64,000 nucleotides of DNA, from the NCBI GenBank assembly GCA_002205965.3, contig NADL03000492.1, positions 248,001 to 312,000 on the forward strand, read 5' to 3'. Made by a program: the position numbers and the translations under genes. This DNA comes from Kappaphycus alvarezii. Taxonomy: Eukaryota > Rhodophyta > Florideophyceae > Gigartinales > Solieriaceae. This document shows, piece by piece, positions 12,201 through 22,683 of this stretch. The notes below the pieces were generated by a model, which saw only the letters and a program-made list of their open reading frames with translations, ran no database searches and had not been told where the DNA came from. Position 1 is the first letter of the stretch; every line of letters starts with the position of its first letter.

Positions 12201-13372
12201 GTTGTAACTGGAAACTTCTTCAAATACGGAACGTCAGAGCTTTACTGGTCCATCCTCGTACTGCAGAAGGGTCATAAAATATTTTTCCAAACCAGCGGCA
12301 CTGCTACTAGTCGGAACTGATTAAAACAGGAAGTTTTTCTGGAACAAGGAAATAAAGATCGCATTCGATGAACTTAAGAAGAACCTATGTTTCTCTCCAT
12401 TATTCACTTATCCGGGGTTTAAAAAGGCCACAAATATTTAAAACAGATGTATCTGATCGATATTTGTGAGCTTTTCTGTACCACAAAGATAAAAACGGAA
12501 GGCTACACCCAGTTCGCAAATCACTCTCTACATGATGCAAAAAAGAGATAATGTGTCTGTGAGAAGGAAGAAATGGAAGCTGTTTTTTCATTGAAAACGT
12601 TTAGTCTTTATCTGCAGTCTCTGGACAGTCTGTTCTCATAACTGCACACCCGGCTTTTTTAAGATCGAATTACTGAAGAAAAATGTGCATCATTGGATGG
12701 CTAGGTGGGTAGACATTTAAACAGAGTATCGGATTCTGTACAAATCTGGACGCAGTAATCAGCCAGATGATTATTTATCTCGTTTAGGGAACCCATCGAA
12801 TCCGAATAATTTTTTTCCTCGATAATTTTATTGGAGTTACAGAAACGCCATGAATTTTACTGGAGTTACAGAAAAGCCATGATTGCGCAAGAAAACTATC
12901 ACATGTAATATCCAAGAACTCATTAGACTCTTGCGGGACTTGAAAAATCGAAATGTCGACGTAGAGCACAGAAATTGGGTGCGTAGGAATCACAGGTCAT
13001 TTGCTCTGTGTGAAGGAAAGCTTTTTGACTCATCAAACTGTCCCCAACTAGTAGCCACCTTGAAAGAATGAATAAAGTTCTTGAGGACATCAGATAATGA
13101 GCTAGGTCATTGGATATCTGAATAGCAAATCAATTCGTTAAAGAAGATGTTGGTAACAAAACAGTACGAGCATGATTGCAAGTTCGTGAAAAGCCGTGAA
13201 ACTTGTCAAAAGTTCACTTTAATCCGATAGTACAACAATAAAGTAAGATTCCTGATTTCAGACCTTTTTGAAAATTTCCCAGTCGACTTTGCCGGTCAAG
13301 ACAAAGAAACTTCTTCTGGAAACAAATATTTTCTCATATTAAATGAGCACTCTACTGGCTGGCCATGGACCG
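9269..13372 (+). mobile_element. Ty3/gypsy LTR retrotransposon remnant (fossil)
   Basis: Parts in order on the plus strand: gag-like region 9,269-10,000, a zinc-knuckle-like segment about 9,996-10,090 (HFANRC, THCGKC), a linker/protease-like region 10,185-11,100, RT around 11,660-12,180 (AKKDGTLRFFVDHRQLN, IDDVELFPKN), RNase H around 12,360-12,790 (KTDVSDRYL, KDKNGRLHPVRKSLS, YRILYKSG ending in SR), and an integrase zinc-finger and core start at 13,060-13,370 (GNKYFLILNEHSTGWPW). This order and these motifs are typical of Ty3/gypsy. The element is heavily broken (well over ten breaks) and old. LTRs were not identified. Confidence 0.75.
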
Positions 13373-13520
13373 TGAAGGGAGAGAAGAGAGCTTAGGAATT
13401 TATTGCCTCGTTTACACAGGATTGTTAAGAACTTCATGTCATCATCCACTTCTACATCAAAATCTGTCTATGGATCCGTGCGTTGACTGGGTGGTTGCTT
13501 CTCGAGGAAGATTACCAACT
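13373..13520 (+). other. Fragment of the gypsy-associated duplicated domain
   Basis: The segment encodes ELHVIIHFYIKICL (about 13,428-13,470) and LLEEDYQL. This closely matches ELHVIIHFYINICL and LLPEEDF in the minus-strand ORF at 60.6-61.6 kb. Codons agree with mostly third-position differences, so the similarity is genuine homology. The fragment follows gypsy integrase remnants on the same strand, as the full domain does at 61.6 kb. It is a fossil piece. Function unknown. Confidence 0.65.
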
Positions 13521-14308
13521 TTAGCGACCATAAGTGTGGGTAATAGTAATATAGACGGCGATATCACTTGTTTGAAGGCCACAGGCACCGGGAATGTAGA
13601 TGTTCATTCATAACGGACGGGACTCCCCATGAGTAAAAGAATTGAGATGGCGAACGAGGAGCATATGTTTAACGACTGCAACGATGCCAACTTCCTTACA
13701 GAAACTGGCGTGAACGTTGCGAGGGACGTGATGCCGGCGAGTCATGCCGTCTTTGTACTTGCAGGTAGAAGCATGTTGGCCGCTTGGATCCAAGATGGGC
13801 GCGACGTTGATAGAGCGCCGGAAGCAGACCGCGCAACAAGTAGATCCTTGGAATAGCGCGATACCGACACGGAAAGCCAGGGTGACCTTCCAAGCAGGGG
13901 GCGACACGCACGTACCGCGGTGTGGGCGAGGGAGCGAAAAGGAAACCGAAGAGGAAGAGGGTGTGCGCACGGAGAGGAGGCTTACTCGGTCGGGTGCTGT
14001 TGCGGACAAGAACGAACTGTCCGATTTAGAGAGCATGGGTTTTGGTTCAGTTGTGATCGCAGAGTGGATCCTTTAACCAGGGATTGGCAAAGAACAACGC
14101 TCGAAAAGAGTAGTAGCCGTTAGCGACAAAGACAGCTGCGGGTGGCGGGAACATAGGAGCGAGATTGCAGACCGAGGGAGACCCCTTCCAAGTGGTGGTG
14201 GTGGAAAAGGGTCAGCAGGTCGGAGATAGGACGGAAAGAATCGATTACATTACGCGTAAGCCGACTCGATAATGTCCGATTTTTGCAGTAGTCCGAGACT
14301 GTCCATTG
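13520..14308 (-). mobile_element. LINE A 3' part, left arm of a large inverted repeat
   Basis: Minus-strand LINE A C-terminal coding sequence: AWKVTLAFRVGIALF, then AVC...LDPSGQHASTCKYKDG (a Cys/His module), RRHHVPRN, FCKEVGIVAVV, and on to SDIAVYITITH near 13,530. The module order (CxxC...DPxGxHxxxC, then RHH, then a D...D-V motif) is that of the C-terminus of LINE-type reverse transcriptase proteins with a restriction-like endonuclease. That subclass is my inference. The reading frame is broken between 13,608 and 13,620. The same sequence lies inverted at 19,374-20,045, and 13,520-14,308 is the left arm of that inverted repeat. Confidence 0.7.
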
Positions 14309-14596
14309 AAAAGGGAAGACAGGCGTGGTGCAAGATCCGATCCGGGCAGGGCAATAAGAGAAAGGTGTGTATTTTACAGTGCAAATTACTGATTAAAGTT
14401 GCATTAAACAGAAAACCGTTCCACCAATTGAAACTGCCCTGCCCGACTGGTTTTAGATGTGTATATCAAAGGTACGAATACCTGATTTAAGCTTGGCACC
14501 AGGCCTCTCTTCTTCCCGATTTTAGTTCTAGGTATTTATTTAACAGTACAAATACCTGATTTAGGCCTGGACCTAGGCCTCTCTCCTCCAGATCCG
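14309..14596. repeat. Spacer of the inverted repeat, with a local direct repeat
   Basis: A spacer of about 290 bp separates the two arms. It holds an imperfect direct repeat: AATACCTGATTTAAGCTTGG at about 14,477 and AATACCTGATTTAGGCCTGG at about 14,549, each followed by CAGGCCTCTCTTC- or TAGGCCTCTCTCC-type sequence. No gene. Confidence 0.5.
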
Positions 14597-14709
14597 AGCT
14601 GCAGTGGGCATTATCGGACTCCTGCAAATGTCGGACATTACCGGACCGGCTTATGCGTAATGTAATCGATTCTTTCCGTCCTATTTACGACCCGCTGACC
14701 CTTTTCCAC

Positions 14710-15020
14710 TGTTGTGCAGAGGTGCAGAACAGGTCGAAACCGGGGAGACTGAAGGTCGGTTGAGGAGTGGGGTGTCTTTATTACTTTTACTCTACTCTAG
14801 TCCCCTTATATAGGGAATGTTTGGCCTACATCTCACAGTGGAGTTACGCAAACATTTCTACTATTTTTACGTTTTCTACAAGGCAGTTACTACTTGCATA
14901 CAAATATTACATGATTTAAACCACGTAGAAAGATAAGGCAGTAAATGTGGGGATAAAATAAAACACTAATGTTGCCAACACTCAAGTGCAAAAATTCCAG
15001 CGCTAATTACTTCCGTGACA
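14710..15020 (-). repeat. Copia 3' LTR
   Basis: 311-bp terminal repeat, TGTTGTGCAG...TTCCGTGACA on the plus strand. It matches 19,061-19,373 at about 94% by eye. It contains CCCCTTATATAGGGAATG, a TATA-like palindromic stretch. Confidence 0.9.
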
Positions 15021-15363
15021 CTCCCACTCGTCTGCACCCTGCCTTTCATTATCTCTAATACCCATTTTTGCTGTGAATGTTTCATTTTTTATCCTTCCAA
15101 GAATCTTCGTTAAGATATTTTGCGGTCATTACTTGTGATAGGCAATATAAAATCTCAACCTTGTTCGGAATCACTACGTTTCGAGTGTAGTCGAACTTTA
15201 CCTCGATATTATTGGTCCTATTATTCATGATTTGATCGTCTGTTAGCAAGATAGCCGCTTGTTTATCACAATGGATCGTGATGGGTACATTTAGCTCTCC
15301 CCCGAGGTCTTTCGCCAGCCTGGCAAGCCATACGGCTTCTCTTGAAGCCCATTCTAGAGAAAT

Positions 15364-16197
15364 CTATTCAGCCTTCTGTGTGGATTGCGACAAGATTCTT
15401 TGCTTTTTGCTTCTCCAAGACATGATGGAGCCACCGTGCATGAACAAATAACCACTAGTTGACTTCATTTCCTTGTGGTCTCCTGCATAATCAGCGTAAG
15501 CATATCCAACAGTCTCCTTCTCACCGTCTGGCCTGTATGATATGCTATTGTGGTTCAAACCTTGCAGGTAACTTATAATGTTCTTGGGAGCATTCCAATG
15601 TTGTTTTCCATATGAATGCATGAATATCGCCAGTAAATTAACTGCATACGTTATATCTGCCCTCTCAGTATTGGATATGTGCATCAACACTCCGATTATT
15701 TCCCGGTACGGAACGTCTTTCGCAGCTAACATCTCAGCTTCCTCTGCTTTCACCAAGATTTCGCCTTCTGGTAGTGGGGTTGATATGGGTCGACAGTCTT
15801 GCATATTGAAAATTTTCATTATTCCTTTGATCATTGGAGCGTTTTGTAACTTGATCGATCCACTCTTTTCATTCCTGTCTATTACCATGCCGATTAACTT
15901 GTCAATTTTATTTTCCTTCCGAATTTCAACTTTCGAAGATATCTTATCTGCGATATCATTCGACTCTTCCTCGCTCGGTCCTACGAGAAGAACTTCATCC
16001 ACTAAAATCAATGCAACAACACGAATGTTTATACTATCCTTCATAGTAAAAAGTCTCGGATCTGAATCAATCTTGATGAATCCCAAGTTTACTAAGAGAT
16101 TAGCAAGGGCTTTGCTCCAAACCTTTGAAGCTTGCTTCAATCCACAAAGGGCCTTGAATGGCCGGTAAACGTGATTTGGCTCTTGTGAATCAGCCAA
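15364..16197 (-). pseudogene. Copia RT-RNase H region (fossil)
   Basis: Starts near YRPFKALCGLKQASKVW, the Copia RT signature (LxKxLYGLKQAxRxW). Then come ALILVDEVLLVG (the strand carrying the RT catalytic motif), GVLMHISNTERADITYAVN and YAYADYAGD...STSGYLF, the RNase H region. It ends near SKKQRILSQSTQKAE, typical of Copia RNase H. Part of the 14.7-19.4 kb element. Confidence 0.85.
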
Positions 16198-16560
16198 ATA
16201 TTCCGGTTGTTCGAGTTATATTTCTTCTACCAGTAATCCATTTAGAAATGCTGTCTTAATGTCCACCAAGAGAATGTTCCACTTGTTCTGATCCACGACT
16301 GAAATGATAAATCGGAACGTCTTATATAGCGCAACAGGAGCGAAAGTCTCACTGAGATCAATCCCTGGTGTTTGCGAGTAGCCTTTCGCTACAAGTCTCG
16401 CTCTATATCTTTATACTTCGTCTTCTCAGCTTCTTCTGGTCTTGAAAATCCACTTGCTCTTAATCGGCTTGTGACTAGGCGGAAGTCCCATCAACTTCCA
16501 CACCCCCTTTTTTTCCATGTCTTTCATTTCTTGGTGCATGGCTTCTTTCCACTCCAAGCT

Positions 16561-17825
16561 TTAAGAACTTGTCAATGCTTCCTGTACGGTGAAAGGATCT
16601 TCGAACCTGAGATCTCTTAGCTTTGCCACCGTGTTAAAAGCAAGGTACGTATCTGGGGCGTATCGATCAGGTTGGGATCGTGCACTTCTCAGTCCCGGTT
16701 CATGGTGGAAGTCTTCTGATGTGATGTCATGATCATGAAACTCTGTAATTTCAACATGGTTTTGCTCCTGTTGGGAACTTGGCAGTCCTTTGTTTTCATT
16801 TGTTGCTGTACCCAACGGGGCCGTTTCGTTTTCAATCGAAATTATTTCACCATTTGATGTGTCAATTAACTCTTCAATGGTGGTCCTCGCTTCTTTCAGT
16901 TCATCTTTGAATCGGAGGTCCCTTGAAATCAAGAAATTCTTCTTCTCCGGAATAAATATCTTCAACGAGTTACCCCTTTCGAATCCAACTAGAATTCCAG
17001 ATTCTGCTCGTTCCTGGAATGTAAGTTTCCTCTTAATTTTCGGTATATGAACATACGCAATTGCTCCAAATATCCTAACATGACTTGGATCAGGCTTCTT
17101 CTTCATAATGATCTCATATGGAGTATTCTGCTCGTCATTGCACGCACTTGAATATATCCTATTGTGTAAGCAGTTTGCTGTATTGATTGCCTCCGCCCAT
17201 AGCTTTTGATGCTCATGAACATTTTCAACTTCTGTAAGCATGGTTCTTGCCATATGCGAACGTGTTATATTCAGTCTTTCGGCTTGCATACATGCTCAAC
17301 TTCCGTAATTATATCTCAGATGGCGTCCTCAACTTCTGTTCTACGCTTCAGGATTTGAACCAACAATAATGCACTGAAGTCATCATACAAAGCTACGAAA
17401 TTCTTTGCTTCACCAAAAGATGTTGTTTTCATAGGCCCTTTTACATCAGAATGGATCAAGTCCAATGGTTTTGATTTCCCAGAGTCTTTGATTTATGCGG
17501 CTGTCCTAGTTTGTCTAGTTGACTTTCCCATGAGACATCCTTCACACGTTCGGTTGGCTCTCCCTATTCCCCCGGGAACTACATCCACAATTTGTGCAGT
17601 TCTCTTCATTACCAACGGGCTTGAATATACAAGTCGTCGATGACATAACTCATCCTTCAATTCTTGACTGATACAAGACTTTCCTAGTTCTTTTCCATTT
17701 TGAATTGTCTTCGGTACTATTTTGTATAGGCCCTCGTCTTTCTCGGTTCCATAGGCCACTGGCTTGTTTGAACTCTTATTCAATATCGAGCAATATCCAT
17801 TGCCATGCTTATTCTCATCGAACAA
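16561..17825 (-). pseudogene. Copia integrase region (fossil)
   Basis: The upstream part (17,825-17,493) carries the pre-integrase/zinc-binding region (LCHRRLVYSSP... CEGCLMGKSTRQTR). The downstream part (17,289-16,561) holds the integrase core end and C-terminal region (ERLNITRSHMARTML...LWAEAINTANCLHNR...PYEIIMKKKPD-SHVRIFGAIAYVHIP), a standard Copia block. The region is broken. Confidence 0.85.
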
Positions 17826-17849
17826 GATTCTTTTGTTAGCCTTGCGTAA

Positions 17850-18599
17850 TCAGCTAACGGATATAAGAGTGCATGTCAGTTTCGGCACATGTCGCACATC
17901 TTTCAACTTGATATTCTGGACCGTTCCGTTCACAACTGTAGTTGCCATGACATCACCTTGTCCATGAACTTTGGTTTGTCCACCGTTTCCAACTGAAACG
18001 AGTCTAGGAGTTTCTGTTTTGGACAAATTTTCTAACGCATCTTTATTGTTGCAAATGTGCATTGAACAACCTGAATCCACGTACCACTTTCTCGGTGCGT
18101 GCTCTTGTAATTTCAAAGCGAGTTGTGTAGCCACAAATGTAATGCAAGTAGCTGGCTTCGCTTCACCTTTGTCGTGCTTTCGATAATCACCGACGCCATT
18201 GCGGTTCTCGTCACCTCTGCATTTCTTGCTGCCGAGATTTGACCAGCAGTCCTTCTTGAAGTGACCTTTCTTTCCACAGTGGTGACACGCACCTTTCACC
18301 TTTACTCGCAACGCACTCGCGTTGCTTTCTTCGCTAGCACCTCTCGCAGTTTTCAATGAGCCTTCTTTTAAGACAAGAAGTGCAGCTGCTTCTGTAACGG
18401 ACTTATCCAATATAAAGATCAGATCAGGTTTAATTTGGAATAATTCGCGAAGACCTCTAAGTGGTGTCCTCTGCTTGTCCAAGTCATTCACTTCGTGACC
18501 GATTCCAGCAAGGTTAGTCTTCATAACATTCAACCTTTTCACATAGTTCATGACATTCTCATTTTGCTGCATCTGTACAGCCTGATAATGCTCTTCCAA
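17850..18599 (-). pseudogene. Copia gag-protease region (fossil)
   Basis: Minus-strand frame with the gag C-terminal half, a CCHC zinc knuckle (CHHCGKKGHFKKDC) and an aspartic protease motif (WYVDSGCSMHICNNKD). Both are typical of Copia polyproteins. Confidence 0.85.
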
Positions 18600-19042
18600 A
18601 GCATATACGCTTGCTCTCGAGAAAGTCTCCTAGAGGTCCTTCAACTTCATCCAAACTTCAGACGGATCTGTAAAGTCGATAACACTACCGACACAAGCAT
18701 CATCAATACTGATCAAATGCTTGTTATGGCCACCTATTTGCGCTTCTCGTAAGCCAATGTGGCCTTTAGCAATTCCGCTTGATTACCGGAGCTTCCATCT
18801 GGTCCCGCTGGACTTCCATCGCCATCAGGCAATGGAGATTTCTCCCGTCCTCTAACGACCTTCCAAACACCCTTGAAGAGCAAGATAAGTTAAATCTGAT
18901 CACAGAAAGTAGTTATGGTTCTTCAAAGCTTCGATCTTGAGTCGGGTGGTGTCGACGAGTCCTTTCGCGTCCATTTTGAAAGCACAATCGTAGACGAACA
19001 ACTTATGAGAAGAAGGCGGCGATGAGAAGAAGAGACACTCCG

Positions 19043-19060
19043 AGCTCTGGGTCCATAACC
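19043..19060 (-). promoter_or_regulatory. Copia primer-binding site
   Basis: GGTTATGGACCCAGAGCT on the minus strand directly abuts the 5' LTR. The second Copia in the window has GGTTATGGGCCCAGAGCT three bases after its LTR. The position and the resemblance to an internal initiator-tRNA fragment, as known for Copia, support the call. Confidence 0.7.
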
Positions 19061-19373
19061 TGTTGCGCAGAGGTGCAGGACAAGTCGAAGCCGGGGAGAC
19101 TGAAGGTCGGTTGAGGAGTGGGGTGTGCCTTTATTACTTTGACTCTACTCTAGTCCCCTTATATAGTGAATGTTTGGACTACATCTCACAGTGGAGCTAC
19201 GCAAACATTTCTACTATTTCTACGTCGGCTACAAGGCAGTTACTACTCGCAAACAAATATTACATGATTAAAACCACGTAGAAAGATAAGGCAGTAAATG
19301 TGGGGATAAAATAAAACACTAATGTTGCCAACACTCAAGTGCAAATATTCAAGCACTAATTATTTCCGTGACA
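19061..19373 (-). repeat. Copia 5' LTR
   Basis: 313-bp terminal repeat, TGTTGCGCAG...TTCCGTGACA on the plus strand. It is the partner of 14,710-15,020 and is upstream in the element's own orientation. Confidence 0.9.
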
Positions 19374-20420
19374 TCCGCCACCACAACTTGGAAGGGGTCC
19401 CCCCCGATCTGCAATCTCGCTCCTATGTTCCCGCCATCCGCAGCTGTCTTTGTCGCTAACGGCTACTACTCTTTTCGAGCGTTGTTCTTCGCCAATCCTT
19501 GGTTAAAGGCTCCACTCTGCGATCACAACTGAACCCAAACCCATGCTTAAAAAGTCGGACAGCTTGTTCTTGTCCGCAGCAGCACCCGACCGAGCACGGC
19601 TCCTCTCCGTGCGTACACCCTCTTCCTCTTCCGTTTCCTCTTTGCTCCCTCGCCCACACCGCGGTAGGTGCATGTCGCCCCTTGCGTGGAAGGTCACCCT
19701 GGCTTTCCGTGTCGGTATCGCGCCATTCCCAGGATCTACTTGTTGCACGGTCTGCTTCCGGCGCTCTTTCAACATCGCGCCCGTCTTGGATCCGAGCGGC
19801 CAACATGCTTTGACCTGCAAGTACAAAGATGGCTGACTCCCCGGCATCACGTCCCTTGCAACGTTCTCGCCCGTTTCTGTAAGGAAGTTGGCATCGCTCC
19901 TTTCGTTGAACATACGCTCCTCGTCCAGGATCCCAATTCTTCTACTCATTGGGAGTCCCATCCATTATGAATGAACATTACACTCCGGGTGCCTATGGCC
20001 TTCACACAAGTGATATCGCAGTTGACGTTACTATTGCCCACCCTTCTGGTGGCAGTCACATCTCGCCAAGTACAGTTACCGCAGGCGCTGCCGCGACACT
20101 CGCAAGGCCCGAGAAATATCGTCACTACGGCGATTACTGCGACCAGAACGATATCATCCTCTCCCCCGTCGGGATTGATATCTATTGCGGCCTGGGCGAA
20201 AAGGGCCATAGGTTCTTTCAAAGCCTCACTACCTTCGCTTCCTCCCGTCGTGGTTCCTCCCCTTAGAATAAACTTCGCGATTTCGTTACCCGCTTTGCGT
20301 TTAGCCTCCAAGTGATGCGGGCGCGCCAGATTGCCACGCGTCGCCTGCCTGCGTCGTCGATCTCTGAATACTCTTCGCACACTTTCATGCCCTAGAACTC
20401 GTAAAGATTTACTACCACCA
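19374..20420 (+). mobile_element. LINE A 3' part, right arm of the inverted repeat
   Basis: The most complete LINE A end. On the plus strand: AWKVTLAFRVGIAPFPGST, CTVC...LDPSGQHALTC (C-x2-C-x16-H-x3-C), RHHVPCN, FCKEVGIAPFVEH, GAYGLHTSDIAVDVTIAHP, DQNDIILSPVGIDIYCGLGEKG, FFQSLTTFASSRRGS. This is the C-terminal layout of LINE ORF2 proteins that carry a zinc-binding module and a D...D endonuclease-like region. RT itself is absent (5' truncation or internal loss). There are at least two frame changes, for example around 19,836 and 19,970. The 3' UTR ends near AACTCGTAAAGATTTACTAC (20,398-20,418), shared with the 33.5-kb copy. Confidence 0.75.
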
Positions 20421-20523
20421 CGCGTAAAACTTTAGTCCAAGGTTCCAACTTGGAAAAATCCGTAAAAAATTTTCCGTCTTCTAAGGAACAATGATCTGTC
20501 ATAGAATATATAGCGAAAGACTA
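20421..20523. other. Short unassigned gap before the tyrosine-recombinase element
   Basis: About 100 bp between the end of LINE A and repeat A1. Nothing recognised. Confidence 0.3.
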
Positions 20524-20616
20524 TTCGCCCTGAATGTTTGAAGAGGATCCGGCCGCTCTGGAGCAGATGAAGCAAGCGAGAGGTATCAGGAAAAATATGG
20601 GGGAATTCTTCTGGCT
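20524..20616 (+). repeat. Split direct repeat A1
   Basis: TTCGCCCTGAATGTTTGAAG...GAATTCTTCTGGCT. It matches A2 at 26,783-26,875 with two substitutions. It defines the left end of the element. Confidence 0.9.
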
Positions 20617-22683
20617 TGAGGCCTGGCGGCGGAAAAGTTACTTGGTTGTGGCATTGTTAAATATGCGGTGATCGTTCGATTCTCTGGACTGCTGCTGTAC
20701 AGCAGTTATGGGCGCGGGGCGCTTCGTCCGGGGATGGATCTCTAATGAGTGTAGCGAGAAAGCTCCTTGTCTGCTGCACCTAATTACGGAGTACGATGCT
20801 GGGTCGAGGGCTACGAGGGCGCTCCTTGGATGGATATGAATGTCAGAAAGGGGATCTTGAAATTGTACCACTGGAATTGACGAATTTGAAGAATGATGCA
20901 GAACGAAGCTGAAACTGTTGGATAGACAAGGCAGCGTCTTTAGAGCTGTGGGGGAAACGATCAGAGCCCCCAACAATAACCCGAATCCGGAGTGTAGCGC
21001 CGACTGGTACCCGCGCCGCAAGGGGCAGGTAGTGACAAAGTAAAGGATGTAAGGCGCCGAATTCGAAGGGGTTCAGCAATGGATCTTGACGTAACAAAGC
21101 CCTTTATGGATTAGCCTCCTACTGTAGGAGAGGAATGCGGGGTGGCGTCAGCCCGTATCCGTAGCCTCTTTCGTGATGACGTAAGGAAGTAAGGCACCGA
21201 CCTCGTTTTGAACGTAACAAGAAAGGCCCTTCATGGACTACTGCTCCTATTTCAGTAATGATGGTACGCTGTGACAACGCAGGGAAGTAAGACACCAAAC
21301 TCGCTGGGATTCTCGAATCCTAGCGTAACAACGCCCTTTATGGATTATTACTCCTAATCCAGTGGGATGGTAACGCTGTAACAACGCAAGGAAGTAAGGC
21401 ACCGACTTCGGAGGGATTCAGCAATGGGTTCTGACGTAACAACGCCCTCTATGGATTATTACTCCTATTTCAGTGGGATGGTAACGCTGTAACAACGCAA
21501 GGAAGTAAGGCACCGACTTCGGAGGATTTCAGCAATGGGTTCTGACGTAACAAAGTCTTTCATGGAATCAGTGCGCCTAGTTCCCCGCTTGCGGGGTAAT
21601 AACGCAAAGGAATCATAGCTCCGAACTCGGGGGAAACCTTGTTATGAAGCTTGTTGGGCCTGGTAAAAGCCCCAAGATCCCCTTAAATCAAAATTTGTCT
21701 AAGAGTATAAGCCACCGCTACGCTATTTTTACAAGAGAAAATACCCCACCCCTTTCGTTTTTGTTTCAAAGACGAATGGGGCTTGGAAGGATCCAATAAG
21801 CTGACCGGGGTAGTCGGTACCTGAGGGATCCTAAGTGAGCCCGAGGGGGAACTATCCCGTTGTGTGTGTGAGGATTGCCTATGTGTGGAAGCTGTCTTCG
21901 CCCGCAGGTGAATCGCCGAAGGTGCTCGAGGGCGGTGGAAACGCTTATGGCATTTTTTGATTTAGAAAATTTTTTTATCCACCTTGTCTGGATTGAGAGG
22001 GGCGTTCTTGTTCGCTGTTTCCGTGCCGTTATGGTCTAATCCTTTCTCCAGCTTGGTACCCAAGGTTCTTGTCTCTGAAAACAGAAGAATTGACTGAATG
22101 GTGTTATCTGAGGTTTGTGTAGGTTGCGTTCGGGCCGTCCGTTCTCGTCGGGCTCCCCGTCACTTCATTGTGCAAACGGTGCGAAAAACTTTAAATTGCC
22201 TAAACTCTTGCTCTGGGTAAACGCAAGAGGTCACGTGTGGGCGTATCCCAAAGGGGTTCTATGAGTCGTGGGAGAGCGAGCCCTCTCCGCCCAAGTCTAT
22301 AGCGATCATTATCTTACGAGGACTGGTTCAATTTTGTTGGCTAGTCGACCGGCTGGGTTTTTGAACTGCGCGGCAGCTGGGGAGAAGCACTCCCATACAC
22401 CGCGCTTTGTCTGTGAAGGTCACAGAATCGGGAGGAAGGTTTGAGCTGGCCTTTCAGCCCCTAAAACATTCGGCTTACTACTAAAAAGAACAAGTTGGAG
22501 GAAGTCATCCAGTTGTTGGATGGACACGAGGAGGATTTGATCGAGGTGTTCTGTGCAGAGGTCTTCGGTAAATCACAGAGCCTTAGTGCAACGCATGCGA
22601 AGAAGCTATGGGAGTATCTCTTCCCCTTAATCAAGGACTGCAGTTAGTTTCCAGGACATGAATCCCTCACCGCAAAAGAATGC
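20617..22683 (+). promoter_or_regulatory. Long non-coding leader of the tyrosine-recombinase element
   Basis: About 2 kb precede the gag-like ORF. The first part (21,030-21,630) is a tandem array of about 105-145 bp units. The remainder has no array. A short open stretch just ahead of 22,644 (EEVIQLLDGHEEDLIEVF) looks gag-related. No other gene was seen. Confidence 0.55.
21030..21630 (+). repeat. Degenerate tandem array in the element leader, about six units
   Basis: The landmark AAGGAAGTAAGGCACCGAC-TCG recurs near 21,040, 21,183, 21,283, 21,388, 21,499 and 21,606. Each unit also carries TGACGTAACAA-GCC-TTTATGGATTA and CTCCTATTTCAGTGGGATGG. Spacing is mostly 100-112 bp, with a first interval of about 143 bp. 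The two units at 21,388 and 21,499 are nearly identical, so some duplication is recent. Confidence 0.85.

Larger units (their letters stand above)
14710..19373 (-). mobile_element. Ty1/Copia LTR retrotransposon (fossil, both LTRs present)
   Basis: A 4,664-bp element bounded by two LTRs (14,710-15,020 and 19,061-19,373), each starting TG and ending CA. The flanks read TCCAC on the left and TCCGC on the right, which is a 5-bp target duplication with one change. The order on the minus strand is gag with zinc knuckle, protease, integrase, RT, RNase H, which is the Copia order. The LTRs differ at about 20 of 311 positions by eye, roughly 6%, so the insertion is of moderate age. Coding is broken in a handful of places. 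It is inserted in the right arm of an older LINE A inverted repeat. Confidence 0.9.

Noticed and set aside
13744-14123. Arg-rich plus-strand frames over the LINE A copy
   Set aside because: The minus-strand frame carries the recognisable LINE motifs; the plus frames are shadows, as are those at 19,456-19,961.
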